From positions 62,001 through 126,000 of the forward strand of contig NZ_JAUOQH010000002.1 of NCBI RefSeq assembly GCF_030547075.1: a stretch of DNA of 64,000 bases, written 5' to 3'. Positions within the stretch are counted from its first letter, which is position 1; the number at the start of each line of letters is the position of its first letter. A program made the position numbers and the translations under genes. Positions 17,996 to 25,822 of this stretch are shown here, piece by piece. The stretch comes from Alteromonas sp. 1_MG-2023. Its GTDB lineage: Bacteria; Pseudomonadota; Gammaproteobacteria; Enterobacterales; Alteromonadaceae. The notes under the pieces are model-generated. The model was not told where the DNA came from. It saw only the letters and a list, made by a program, of their open reading frames with translations, and did no database searches.

Positions 17996-20035
17996 TTAAT
18001 GTGTTATTGCATACCTACCTGTTTCAATCATATCGAATGTGATATTGGCAGCTTCATCTAAGAAAGGATCTAACTCTTCCATATCTTCGGGTAGGTCATC
18101 AAGTGTTTTAACTAATTCTTTGCCCATACGCTGTAAACGTTCGTTGGCTCTTTTAAGCGCTTTATCTTCAGCTTCTTTTTTATCTGACTCACGTTCAGAT
18201 TTAACTAACGAGATAAAGTTTTTATCTTTGTTTTCTTTATACTCTTCAATGTCGTCTTGAATGTAAGAAAACTCAGGGTCTTGCATGATACGTTTATTAT
18301 GCTTGGCGGTAAGTACATCAAGCGCTGCCTGACCATCTGCAAACGTAGTGTAATTAGCACGGTTGATACTATCCCAAGGTAATGCGTTATCCTGTTGGCT
18401 CTCGCCCCAATCAGCAGGTTCAATAGCTGACGGATAAAGAATATCAGGTACTACACCCTTGTGCTGAGTACTACCACCATTAATACGGTAGAACTTAGCA
18501 ATGGTGAATTGCACGCTACCCAATGGGTTATCGTACAAGTCGTAAATTTTTCCTAAACCGCGATGTTGCTGAACAGTGCCTTTACCGAAGGTTTGTTCAC
18601 CAATAATTAGCGCGCGATTATAGTCTTGCATTGCTGCGGCAAAAATCTCAGAAGCTGATGCACTGTATCGGTCGACTAATACAGTTAATGGGCCATCGTA
18701 AGATACTTTCCCATCGGTATCACGATTAACGCTAACCTTAGTTTGACCGTAGCGAATTTGTACTACTGGGCCTTTTTCAATAAATAGACCTGAAAGCAAA
18801 GTAGCTTCAGTTAATGAACCGCCACCATTACCGCGCAAATCAACAATAACACCTTTCACGTTTTGCGCTTTAAGGCTGTTGATTTCTTTTTCTACATCAA
18901 CATGCAAGTTGTTGTAGAAACTAGGAATTGTAATAACGCCTAAAGGTTGACCAGCATGAGGACCAGTTTCTGGGGTGTACACCTCAGATTGTGCCGCTCT
19001 GTCTTCTAGTTTAATTTTGTCGCGAGTAAGACTAACAACAGACATTGTTTTGGCGTCTGTCGCGCCTTTTTGAACTTGTAAGCGAACCGCACTGCCTTTT
19101 GGCCCTTTGATAAGCTCTACAACTTCATCTAAACGCCAGCCGACTACATCAACAAACTCTTCATCTTCTTGCGCTACACCAACAATTTTATCTTCAGGCT
19201 TTAACGCCCCAGATTCATCGGCAGGACCGCCTGGGACAACACTTTTAATTACAGTGTAATCTTCTTCGCTTTGAAGTACCGCGCCAATACCTTCAAATTC
19301 CAAATTCATTTCCATTTGGAAGCGATCGGCATTTCTAGGTGACAAGTAACTGGTGTGGGCTTCAATAGTGCGAGCAAACGAATTCATTGCAATTTGAAAT
19401 ACATCTTCGCTTTTCGTTTGCTTAGTACGCTTGATAGAACGGGTATAGCGTTTCTCAAGAAGCTCTTTTGCTTCTTCCCACGTTTTATCGGCAAGAATAA
19501 GATTCAATGCATCATACTTAACCCGTTGACGCCAAATCTCATCTAATTCTTCTTCGCTTGCAGGCCATTCAGCCTCTTCACGATCGTAATAAAACTTGTC
19601 ATCAGCCTTTTCGAAATCAAACGGCCCTTTCTCTAGCATGGCTAGCGCAAATTCATAACGCTCAATACGGCGCTGCGCACTCACGTTATACATATCGTAC
19701 GCAACAGAAAGATTGCCTTTGCTCAAAGCATCATCGAAAGCGTTTCGATATTTTTCGAAACTCACCACATCAGAAAGCAATAGAACTTGCTTGTTATGGT
19801 CTAAAGAATCAATGAAACGCTGATAGATTCGCGCTGATAACACATCATCCAACGAAATTTCTTTATAGTGAGCGCGGGTAAATAACGCACTAACGCGTTT
19901 TGCTGCAACACTATGCTGTGTTTCTTGTTGAAGTACGGGGAGTTCTTCAACATCGGGGGTTGTGGTGACTGCACCAGCGCCTACCCCAACGGTAAGAAAC
20001 GCACTAGCAATGGAAATTCGAAGGATATCTTTCAT
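17996..20035 (-). CDS. prc: Carboxy-terminal processing protease Prc (Tsp), S41A family
   Basis: This periplasmic serine protease trims C-terminal tails of envelope and SsrA-tagged proteins. The 679 residues run: signal peptide (1-22), N-terminal helical domain, PDZ domain at about 240-330, S41 catalytic domain with the nucleophile in SASASEIFAAAM near residue 460 and the general-base lysine in GKGTVQQHRG near 485, then the C-terminal DUF3340-like helical domain rich in charged residues. These positions match E. coli Prc (S452, K477). Its start is 2 bp after the proQ stop. The proQ-prc pair is conserved in gammaproteobacteria. Confidence 0.97.
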   Translation of the reverse strand: MKDILRISIASAFLTVGVGAGAVTTTPDVEELPVLQQETQHSVAAKRVSALFTRAHYKEISLDDVLSARIYQRFIDSLDHNKQVLLLSDVVSFEKYRNAFDDALSKGNLSVAYDMYNVSAQRRIERYEFALAMLEKGPFDFEKADDKFYYDREEAEWPASEEELDEIWRQRVKYDALNLILADKTWEEAKELLEKRYTRSIKRTKQTKSEDVFQIAMNSFARTIEAHTSYLSPRNADRFQMEMNLEFEGIGAVLQSEEDYTVIKSVVPGGPADESGALKPEDKIVGVAQEDEEFVDVVGWRLDEVVELIKGPKGSAVRLQVQKGATDAKTMSVVSLTRDKIKLEDRAAQSEVYTPETGPHAGQPLGVITIPSFYNNLHVDVEKEINSLKAQNVKGVIVDLRGNGGGSLTEATLLSGLFIEKGPVVQIRYGQTKVSVNRDTDGKVSYDGPLTVLVDRYSASASEIFAAAMQDYNRALIIGEQTFGKGTVQQHRGLGKIYDLYDNPLGSVQFTIAKFYRINGGSTQHKGVVPDILYPSAIEPADWGESQQDNALPWDSINRANYTTFADGQAALDVLTAKHNKRIMQDPEFSYIQDDIEEYKENKDKNFISLVKSERESDKKEAEDKALKRANERLQRMGKELVKTLDDLPEDMEELDPFLDEAANITFDMIETGRYAITH

Positions 20036-20037
20036 AT

Positions 20038-20730
20038 TTACGACCTCTTGGAGCGTGCCAAACGTAAAGCATCTGCATTTACTTTTACCACCATACCTGA
20101 GTCTAACTGAACATGGATACCGTCTTTGGCAATTTCGGTAATAACTGCTGGCATAGGTGTTTTACCTAATTTAACTGTTACGTTAGTACCTTGTTGCATA
20201 TCGGCATCTGTCAATTTAGCCGGTGGTGTCTTTGTTGGTCTCTGAATTTTCGGTTTAGTTCCCTGCTGGCCATCTTTGTTGTTGGCTGCTGGTGCTGAAC
20301 CTGAAGATTTTGGACGTGCAAACTGTCGTTTTTCTTTCTTTTGAGGCTGCTGTGCTTGCTTAGCTTTGCGCTTTTCGGCGGCTTTCGCTTTGCTTTCTTC
20401 TAGCTGCTTCTGTGCATGATCGGCATGTTCTTTTTCAATGGTTTCTCCTTCAACACCATCTAAGTCGACACGTTTTGTGCCTTCTTTGATGCTGTAAAGG
20501 TAGCGCCAGCTGTTTGTGTAGTGACGAAGTGTAGAGCGGAGTAGTGTTTTACTCACGCGATCTTCGCTTTCTAAACGCTGTGCTAAATCCTGAAAGATAC
20601 CGATCTTAAGTGGTAGGGCTTCGCCTTCAATACTAAAGCATTTAGGGAAGGTCTCGGAAAGGAAAGCGATAACTTCCTTACTGCTAGTAAACTTTTCTGG
20701 TGATTCCATTAAACTTTCTAAATTATTCAA
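20038..20730 (-). CDS. proQ: RNA chaperone ProQ
   Basis: A 230-residue ProQ/FinO family protein that binds structured RNAs and 3' ends of mRNAs and sRNAs. The N-terminal FinO domain spans about residues 10-125 and includes the LRHYTNSWRYLYSIKEGTKRVDLDG region. Then come a lysine- and glutamine-rich linker (KRKAKQAQQPQKKEKRQ) and a C-terminal Tudor-like domain (VTVKLGKTPMPAVITEIAKDG). It overlaps the upstream acidic 96-residue gene by 4 bases and is followed 2 bp later by prc, so all are co-translated. Length is close to E. coli ProQ (232). Confidence 0.96.
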   Translation of the reverse strand: MNNLESLMESPEKFTSSKEVIAFLSETFPKCFSIEGEALPLKIGIFQDLAQRLESEDRVSKTLLRSTLRHYTNSWRYLYSIKEGTKRVDLDGVEGETIEKEHADHAQKQLEESKAKAAEKRKAKQAQQPQKKEKRQFARPKSSGSAPAANNKDGQQGTKPKIQRPTKTPPAKLTDADMQQGTNVTVKLGKTPMPAVITEIAKDGIHVQLDSGMVVKVNADALRLARSKRS

Positions 20731-21017
20731 GAGATTTCTTCATTACTCTCATCATCCCAAGTTGCCAGCGCGTGGTCAACCCAATCGAGTAATTCGTCAT
20801 CATCAATTTCTAATAAATGTTTATCTTGTTGCCAAGACTCCCAACCGTGTTGCAATAATTGTTCAAGCCGATGGGTTTCAATATCTTCATCGGCTCTATC
20901 GTAAATTGCGTGAAGAATAAAATTTAATCGTTCTGACGCTTCATCAGGGTCATCGTGATTGTCTTCCATATCTTCATAAGTAGATAGTACTACATGGATA
21001 TCAACGTTGTATTTCAT
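20727..21017 (-). CDS. Small acidic protein of unknown function between msrC and proQ
   Basis: I do not recognise this 96-residue protein. It is strikingly acidic (runs such as EDMEDNHDDPDEASE and EIDDDELLDWVDHALATWDD), probably all-helical, with no signal peptide or membrane segment. It overlaps msrC by 4 bases at its start and proQ by 4 bases at its end (ATGA-type junctions), so translation is coupled on both sides. That tight placement argues that it is a real gene with a function tied to its neighbours. In E. coli, msrC and proQ lie close together without such a gene, to my memory. Confidence 0.8.
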   Translation of the reverse strand: MKYNVDIHVVLSTYEDMEDNHDDPDEASERLNFILHAIYDRADEDIETHRLEQLLQHGWESWQQDKHLLEIDDDELLDWVDHALATWDDESNEEIS

Positions 21018-21475
21018 AACGATTGCTGAGATTCAATAAGTATATCGGCTATTTTACACAACCCAAGCTCATCTTGCTCGTCGAAACGAGAAAATTCTGG
21101 GCTATCGATATCTAAAACACCAATTAGTTCGTCATTTACTACTAAAGGGATGACGATTTCGGAGTTTGAAGCGGCATCGCACGCTATATGACCTGAAAAG
21201 GAATGTACGTCAGCAATGCGTTGTACTGTGCGGGTTTCAGCGGCAGTGCCACACACACCTTTCCCCATAGGAATTCGGATGCAGGCAGGTTGCCCTTGAA
21301 AAGGACCTAATACTAACTGCGCTTCTTTATAAAAATAAAAACCAGCCCAATTTACCTTATCGAGATGGTTAAAAAGTAGTGCACTGATATTCGCCATATT
21401 GGCAATAACATCGTGCTCACCAGCAACCAGGCTTTTCGCCTGGCTTATTAACTGGGCATATTGCTCTTCTTTCAA
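21014..21475 (-). CDS. msrC: Free methionine-(R)-sulfoxide reductase, GAF domain
   Basis: A 153-residue cytoplasmic GAF-domain enzyme that reduces free methionine-R-sulfoxide using thioredoxin. The family's three cysteines are present in PACIRIPMG, GKGVCGTAAE and GHIACDAASNSE, together with KVNWAGFYF near the N-terminus. Length agrees with E. coli MsrC (YebR, about 165). It lies 12 bp downstream of the SIMPL gene and overlaps the next gene by 4 bp. The msrC-proQ-prc neighbourhood is conserved in gammaproteobacteria. Confidence 0.95.
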   Translation of the reverse strand: MKEEQYAQLISQAKSLVAGEHDVIANMANISALLFNHLDKVNWAGFYFYKEAQLVLGPFQGQPACIRIPMGKGVCGTAAETRTVQRIADVHSFSGHIACDAASNSEIVIPLVVNDELIGVLDIDSPEFSRFDEQDELGLCKIADILIESQQSL

Positions 21476-21487
21476 ACGGTAACCCTG

Positions 21488-22228
21488 CTATTGAATAATA
21501 CTGAAACTAACATTTATACGTGCTTCAACGGTTTCTTGCCCAGGTAGAGAAACTGACATCTCTTTGGCAAACGCATCTGCACGCATAACTGGAACGGGCA
21601 TATTGCCACCAGATTCAGAGATTGCAACTACTTCACCCACTTCAACGCCTAATTCCTTCGCTAAAAGTGCCGCTCGCGCCTTTGCATCTTTTACCGCAGC
21701 CAATAAAGCGGTTTGATAAGCATTGCCTTCAGACGTACTTACAAACGAAAACTGTTGAATACGATCAACACCTCGCCCAAGCACTCCATCAAGTACCTTA
21801 TCATAGTTCTCGATATTCGAATCCGTTACCGAAATTTCTCTACTTAAGGTAAATCCGTCCTGTACTCTTCCATTGGGGCTATTGATATAGCGCGGGTTTA
21901 AACGTACTTGCATCGATTGAATATTGTTACGTTCAATTCCTTGTTCTAATAAAAAATTCACCACAGAACGCAAATCTGAAGCAAGTGTAGTATTAAGCTT
22001 TCCTACTGTTTTACCTTGTTCCTCAATGATTAAGGTAACTGAGTAAGCATTTGGTACAACCGATACCGCACCTGAACCTTGAACATGAATAAGCGGTTGC
22101 TGATGCTCTGCGTACGCTGGCGAACTTATTAATACAGCTGCCATACTTGATGCTAATACGACTGATAATAACTGTTTACGAGACAGCACGCACATAACAG
22201 GCGCAAGTAGCTGTTTGATTGAATTCAT
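21488..22228 (-). CDS. SIMPL domain (YggE-like) exported protein
   Basis: A 246-residue periplasmic protein. The signal peptide ends near SSPAYAEHQQ, followed by the SIMPL domain (about 45-245), whose start VQGSGAVSVVPNAYSVTL is characteristic. YggE-like proteins have been linked to lower oxidative stress in E. coli, but no enzyme activity is established. It is probably the first gene of the run leading into msrC (12 bp gap), an oxidised-methionine repair enzyme, which is compatible with an oxidative-stress theme. Confidence 0.9.
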   Translation of the reverse strand: MNSIKQLLAPVMCVLSRKQLLSVVLASSMAAVLISSPAYAEHQQPLIHVQGSGAVSVVPNAYSVTLIIEEQGKTVGKLNTTLASDLRSVVNFLLEQGIERNNIQSMQVRLNPRYINSPNGRVQDGFTLSREISVTDSNIENYDKVLDGVLGRGVDRIQQFSFVSTSEGNAYQTALLAAVKDAKARAALLAKELGVEVGEVVAISESGGNMPVPVMRADAFAKEMSVSLPGQETVEARINVSFSIIQ

Positions 22229-22477
22229 TTACAACTCCGTGTTTATTAAATTATTCAGGCAAATCATAAGTAACGGTAAGTGAACGTATTATGAACCGCA
22301 ACTAAATCCTTCGTTAAACAGCTGAATTCAACAGTACGAGCGTTGAAGATAAAAAGCGTAAAATTTTTATTGTATCAGCCATATAAATCAGCTTTAAAGG
22401 TGAAAAAATGTACTGGTGATACTTTGTTATTGCTAAAATTCTTAGATTTTAGTCACTAGTGCGATACGTAAATGCCT

Positions 22478-22612
22478 AGTATTTGATGAAAGCGCCCAGC
22501 TTAAATGCTTAAGCATTTAGTAAAAGTACACAGCGAAATTGACTGACATTTGATAAAACGGATGGCGTGTAGTTGTTAAGTATTTTACGAAAGTCCGCTG
22601 ACAAAAATTAAA
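22478..22612. repeat. Four degenerate direct repeats, period 33-35 bp
   Basis: Units begin near 22478, 22513, 22546 and 22579. The shared core is roughly ATTT, two or three variable bases, then AAAA or GAAA (AGTATTTGATGAAAG, GCATTTAGTAAAAGT, ACATTTGATAAAAC, AGTATTTTACGAAAG). The remaining 18-20 bases of each unit are poorly conserved. Origin unknown; too degenerate for a CRISPR. Confidence 0.5.
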
Positions 22613-22660
22613 GGATGAGCCTAATAAATATAAAATAGAAACACGAAATGAAAACGCAAA

Positions 22661-22684
22661 AGTGGGCACATAAGCCCACTTTTT
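22661..22684. terminator. Bidirectional hairpin after the aminotransferase gene
   Basis: AGTGGGC and GCCCACT pair around a 6-base loop, with a T5 run to the right and a short A run to the left. It lies 59 bp past the stop of the minus-strand aminotransferase gene and is the best terminator candidate there. Confidence 0.65.
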
Positions 22685-22742
22685 AACTTAAAAAGTATCT
22701 AATAAACCTAGTAGTGCTAACAATTAATGTTGTTTCAACTTT

Positions 22743-23864
22743 CTATTTCAATACTTTTTGTAATGACGTTAGGCAGTGGTCAATATTTCTAGCTTTACAC
22801 GCATAACCCATTAAGCCGACACGCCATACTTTACCTGCAAACTCCCCTAAACCAGCCCCAATTTCTAAATTAAAGTCATTTAGTAATCTAGCGCGCACAT
22901 CGGCATCGTTAACACCATCAGGAATATTCACCACGTTAAGTTGTGGTAAACGATATTCAGCATCTACGGCCATCGAGAGCCCTAAGCCTTCTAACCCTGC
23001 CACCAGCTCATTATGGCCAGCTTGGTGTCGCTTCCACGCATTCTCTAAGCCCTCTTCTTTTAAAATAAGTAAGGCTTCATAAAAAGCGTACATACTATTA
23101 ACTGGTGCGGTGTGATGATAAGCACGTTTTGCGCCTTTACCCCAGTAGCCCACAATCAAGTTCATATCTAAAAACCAGCTTTGTACTTTGGTTTTACGAT
23201 TCTGAATAACGTGAACAGCGCGTTCACTAAATGACACAGGAGAAATACCTGGTACGCAGCTTAAGCATTTTTGCGATCCAGAATAAATTGCATCAATTCC
23301 CCACCCGTCTACATCAAGCTCTATACCACCTAATGAGGTAACAGCATCTACAATAGATAAACAATTATATTGTTTTGCTAGTTCACACAAACGCTTTGCA
23401 TCATTTCTAACACCTGTCGATGTTTCTGCATGTACAAAGGCTAAAACTTTTATATCAGCATCTTTCTTAAGAGCATCTTCAACCGCATTAAGATCGGTTT
23501 GTTTACCCCAATCGTTATTGATCACAATAGCCTGACCGCCGCAGCGCTCAACATTTTCCACCATACGGTTACCGAAGACACCATTGATACATACCAATAC
23601 TTTGTCGCCTGGCTCAACAAGATTTACAAAGCATGCTTCCATGCCTGCAGATCCTGGCGCGGAAATTGGCATAGTTAACGGGTTTTCAGTTTTAAATGCA
23701 TACTGAAGCAACTGTTTAGTTGCATCCATAAGCTCGATAAATAATGGGTCTAAGTGACCAACCGTAGGTCTGGCAATAGCGTTCAGAATTCGAGGGTTTA
23801 CATCTGAAGGACCAGGGCCCATTAATGTGCGCTCAGGCGGAAGAAAAGTAGAATGCGTTTGCAT
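22743..23864 (-). CDS. Class V aminotransferase, alanine-glyoxylate / serine-pyruvate type
   Basis: A 373-residue pyridoxal-phosphate enzyme of the AGXT/serine-glyoxylate family. It transfers the amino group of alanine or serine to glyoxylate or another oxoacid. The N-terminus shows LMGPGPSDVNPR, the fold-type I middle has SIVDAVTSLGG with the PLP-contacting aspartate, and the Schiff-base lysine lies in SGSQKCLSCVPG. The ATG at 23862-23864 follows an AAGGA ribosome site; the frame is open 5 codons further. It is monocistronic, with a CACAACA/TGTTGTG palindrome 61 bp upstream. Substrate preference cannot be told from sequence. Confidence 0.93.
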   Translation of the reverse strand: MQTHSTFLPPERTLMGPGPSDVNPRILNAIARPTVGHLDPLFIELMDATKQLLQYAFKTENPLTMPISAPGSAGMEACFVNLVEPGDKVLVCINGVFGNRMVENVERCGGQAIVINNDWGKQTDLNAVEDALKKDADIKVLAFVHAETSTGVRNDAKRLCELAKQYNCLSIVDAVTSLGGIELDVDGWGIDAIYSGSQKCLSCVPGISPVSFSERAVHVIQNRKTKVQSWFLDMNLIVGYWGKGAKRAYHHTAPVNSMYAFYEALLILKEEGLENAWKRHQAGHNELVAGLEGLGLSMAVDAEYRLPQLNVVNIPDGVNDADVRARLLNDFNLEIGAGLGEFAGKVWRVGLMGYACKARNIDHCLTSLQKVLK

Positions 23865-23924
23865 AATAGTCCTTAACAAAAATAAGAATAGCGTGACTGC
23901 ATTCTTACAATGTTAATGACTTGG

Positions 23925-23941
23925 CACAACAGCTTGTTGTG
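23925..23941. promoter_or_regulatory. 7-3-7 palindrome upstream of the aminotransferase gene
   Basis: CACAACA and TGTTGTG are perfect inverted arms around GCT, 61 bp before the start codon, in a position suited to an operator. The regulator is unknown. Confidence 0.4.
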
Positions 23942-24149
23942 AACATAAACAAGATGAATGCCTATTGCCAAGTACATCACTCATCTGTAGTTGATAACAT
24001 TGTGGATAACCAGTGTGTTACGTGAGGGTAAAATAACGAAAAAAAAGTTTGAAACTCCGACCAGTATAAAGCCTATGATTATTCAGGAGTTATTCTGATT
24101 TTAATCGGAATAGGCCTTCTGTAAAATAAAATTCACATTATTTAGTTTA

Positions 24150-24285
24150 TATATTGAACAAATATGAACTATAGTTAGTGTCCGTTTAAAGAATTTGCAT
24201 GCACTTCTCCCTTGCAATAGTTAGCGCACGGCTCAGCAATGAGCCATTCCCCTATGCCCAGAACCTATGTTCTGGGCATTTTTTA
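24150..24285 (+). ncRNA. Candidate small RNA with GNRA-loop hairpin and terminator
   Basis: On the plus strand a hairpin GGCTCA-GCAA-TGAGCC (24232-24247) with a GNRA-type tetraloop is followed 6 bases later by a long terminator hairpin with T6. The only reading frame through it, from an ATG near 24199, has no ribosome site and is not protein-like. Both neighbours are on the minus strand, so this terminator serves neither of them. The 5' end is a guess; AT-rich sequence at 24140-24180 could hold the promoter. I do not recognise the RNA family. Confidence 0.45.
24254..24284 (+). terminator. Strong rho-independent terminator on the plus strand
   Basis: ATGCCCAGAAC and GTTCTGGGCAT pair around a short loop and are followed by T6 on the plus strand only. 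An outer CCCTAT/ATAGGG pair extends the stem past the T run. Confidence 0.85.
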
Positions 24286-24330
24286 TAGGGGAGTGTTGTA
24301 CGAACGCACGCTATACAAGGGCTGCGAAGT

Positions 24331-24849
24331 TCATAAGGGGGCGAGGTGTTCGCGATAATGTTTAGCATTGTGAGCGTAATGCGCCGCTGATGCCTGTAGT
24401 TTTTCTTCCACACTACTATCAAGTTGCTTTACCACTTTACCCGGTGACCCCACTACAAGACTGTAGTCAGGAATAACCATATTTTCGGTGATAAGCGCAT
24501 TCGCGCCAATAATACAGTATTTGCCTATTTTTGCGCCGTTTAACACTACAGCGTTAATTCCAATTAACGAATAATCACCGACTGTACAACCATGTAACAT
24601 GACTTTATGGCCGACCGTTACGCCCTTTCCAAGCGTAAGCGGAATGCCAGTGTCGGTATGAAGTACACTGCCGTCTTGCACATTCGTTTGCTCACCTACT
24701 GTAATAGCATCCATGTCACCGCGAATAACTACATTAAACCAAACACTGCTTTGAGGCTGTAATGACACATTACCAATCACATGAGCGCCAGGGGCAATAT
24801 AACTAGTGACATCACAATTAGGCGTCAAATTATCGAGTGAATATTTCAT
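24331..24849 (-). CDS. Gamma-carbonic anhydrase-like left-handed beta-helix protein (YrdA/PaaY type)
   Basis: A 172-residue hexapeptide-repeat protein. Repeated turns such as [29 protein letters not shown] and HDxxH-like metal ligands ([17 protein letters not shown]) identify the gamma-class carbonic anhydrase family. It forms trimers with metal between subunits. Whether it hydrates CO2 or acts as a thioesterase or acyltransferase is not resolved for this family. Single gene; length is as usual (about 175-180). Confidence 0.92.
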   Translation of the reverse strand: MKYSLDNLTPNCDVTSYIAPGAHVIGNVSLQPQSSVWFNVVIRGDMDAITVGEQTNVQDGSVLHTDTGIPLTLGKGVTVGHKVMLHGCTVGDYSLIGINAVVLNGAKIGKYCIIGANALITENMVIPDYSLVVGSPGKVVKQLDSSVEEKLQASAAHYAHNAKHYREHLAPL

Positions 24850-24955
24850 AATCGTTCCTTGTTTACCTTAAACTGCATTTCACACAGCCTGATAGGATCT
24901 TATATTTGAAGTCTACTGCTTAAAAACTAACTACAACGCTTGCGATTTAATGCAC

Positions 24956-25822
24956 CTAACTTTTATCACTCACTTGTCTCATCAGCCCTTCTTGAGATGC
25001 TGAAGCCACCAGCTCACCTTGTTGGGTAAAAATCTGCCCTCTTACCAATCCCCGTGCTCCGCCACTGAACGGGCTTTCCATTACGTATAATAACCATTCA
25101 TTTAAATTAACGGGGCGATGAAACCACATAGCATGATCGATAGTAGCAATACGCAGCGATTTGTCAGTAACCGATATGCCATGGGGCTGCAAAGACGTAC
25201 TTAAAAAGTGATAATCAGATGCATAGGCTAGTGCCGCTTGATGTAATGTGATGGCAGGAGCAAGCTCATCCCTTGCTTTCATCCAAATATAACGTTTAGC
25301 GGGTTGGCGAGCAGACTGATAGGAGTTTGCGGCGCCAATAGTTCGAATATCTACTGGGCGATGATAACTTAATGCTTCTCGCATAGGCCTTGCAATTTTA
25401 TCGAAGTTTTTCTCATAAAATTCAATATCAGACTGCACTTCTTCCGGGGGAGGTACATCAGGCATATCGGCTTGTTGATGGTGCATCCCCTCTTCAGGCA
25501 ACTGAAACGACGCCGTCATGTAGAAAATGCTACGTCCATCTTGAATTGCTTTTACTCTTCTAGCTGAAAAACTGCGGCCATCACGTACCACTTCCACGTC
25601 GTAGACCACTGGCTTTTTAGCATCACCAGGAAGTAAGAAATAAGTATGGAACGAGTGTGCAATACGGTCTTTTTCAACGGTTTCATAGGCAGCTGCTAAC
25701 GCTTGGCCTAATACTTGACCGCCAAATAATGCACGGAAGCCTAAATCCCAACTTTGACCACGATATAACCCAGCTTCTAGGGTTTCTAATTCAAATAACG
25801 AAGATAATTTAACCTCTGGCAT
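24956..25822 (-). CDS. tesB: Acyl-CoA thioesterase II
   Basis: A 288-residue double hot-dog enzyme that hydrolyses medium- and long-chain acyl-CoA to free fatty acid and CoA. The N-terminal half has YRGQSWDLGFRALFGGQVLGQAL and the C-terminal half has the conserved ATIDHAMWFHRP, which includes the catalytic aspartate region. The ATG at 25820-25822 (MPEVKLSS) is used; the open frame starts 25 codons earlier, inside the kinase gene. It overlaps the upstream kinase by 14 bases, so translation is probably coupled, an unusual partner for tesB. Confidence 0.94.
   Translation of the reverse strand: MPEVKLSSLFELETLEAGLYRGQSWDLGFRALFGGQVLGQALAAAYETVEKDRIAHSFHTYFLLPGDAKKPVVYDVEVVRDGRSFSARRVKAIQDGRSIFYMTASFQLPEEGMHHQQADMPDVPPPEEVQSDIEFYEKNFDKIARPMREALSYHRPVDIRTIGAANSYQSARQPAKRYIWMKARDELAPAITLHQAALAYASDYHFLSTSLQPHGISVTDKSLRIATIDHAMWFHRPVNLNEWLLYVMESPFSGGARGLVRGQIFTQQGELVASASQEGLMRQVSDKS

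Larger units (their letters stand above)
22229..22742. other. 514-bp intergenic region with four degenerate repeats
   Basis: No gene is visible. The right half holds four imperfect direct repeats (22478-22612) and a bidirectional hairpin at 22661-22680. The left half, next to the SIMPL start, should contain that gene's promoter, but no clear boxes were identified. Confidence 0.6.
23865..24330. other. 466-bp intergenic region with a palindrome and a possible sRNA
   Basis: No protein gene is seen. The left part carries the aminotransferase promoter region and the palindrome at 23925-23941. The right part carries two plus-strand stem-loops, the second a good terminator, with no open reading frame to terminate. 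Confidence 0.6.

Noticed and set aside
22478-22612. CRISPR array
   Set aside because: The repeats are too degenerate and the spacing gives no uniform spacers; no cas genes are nearby.
24199-24290. Short peptide gene over the candidate sRNA
   Set aside because: The frame from the ATG near 24199 lacks a ribosome site and reads through the terminator hairpin.
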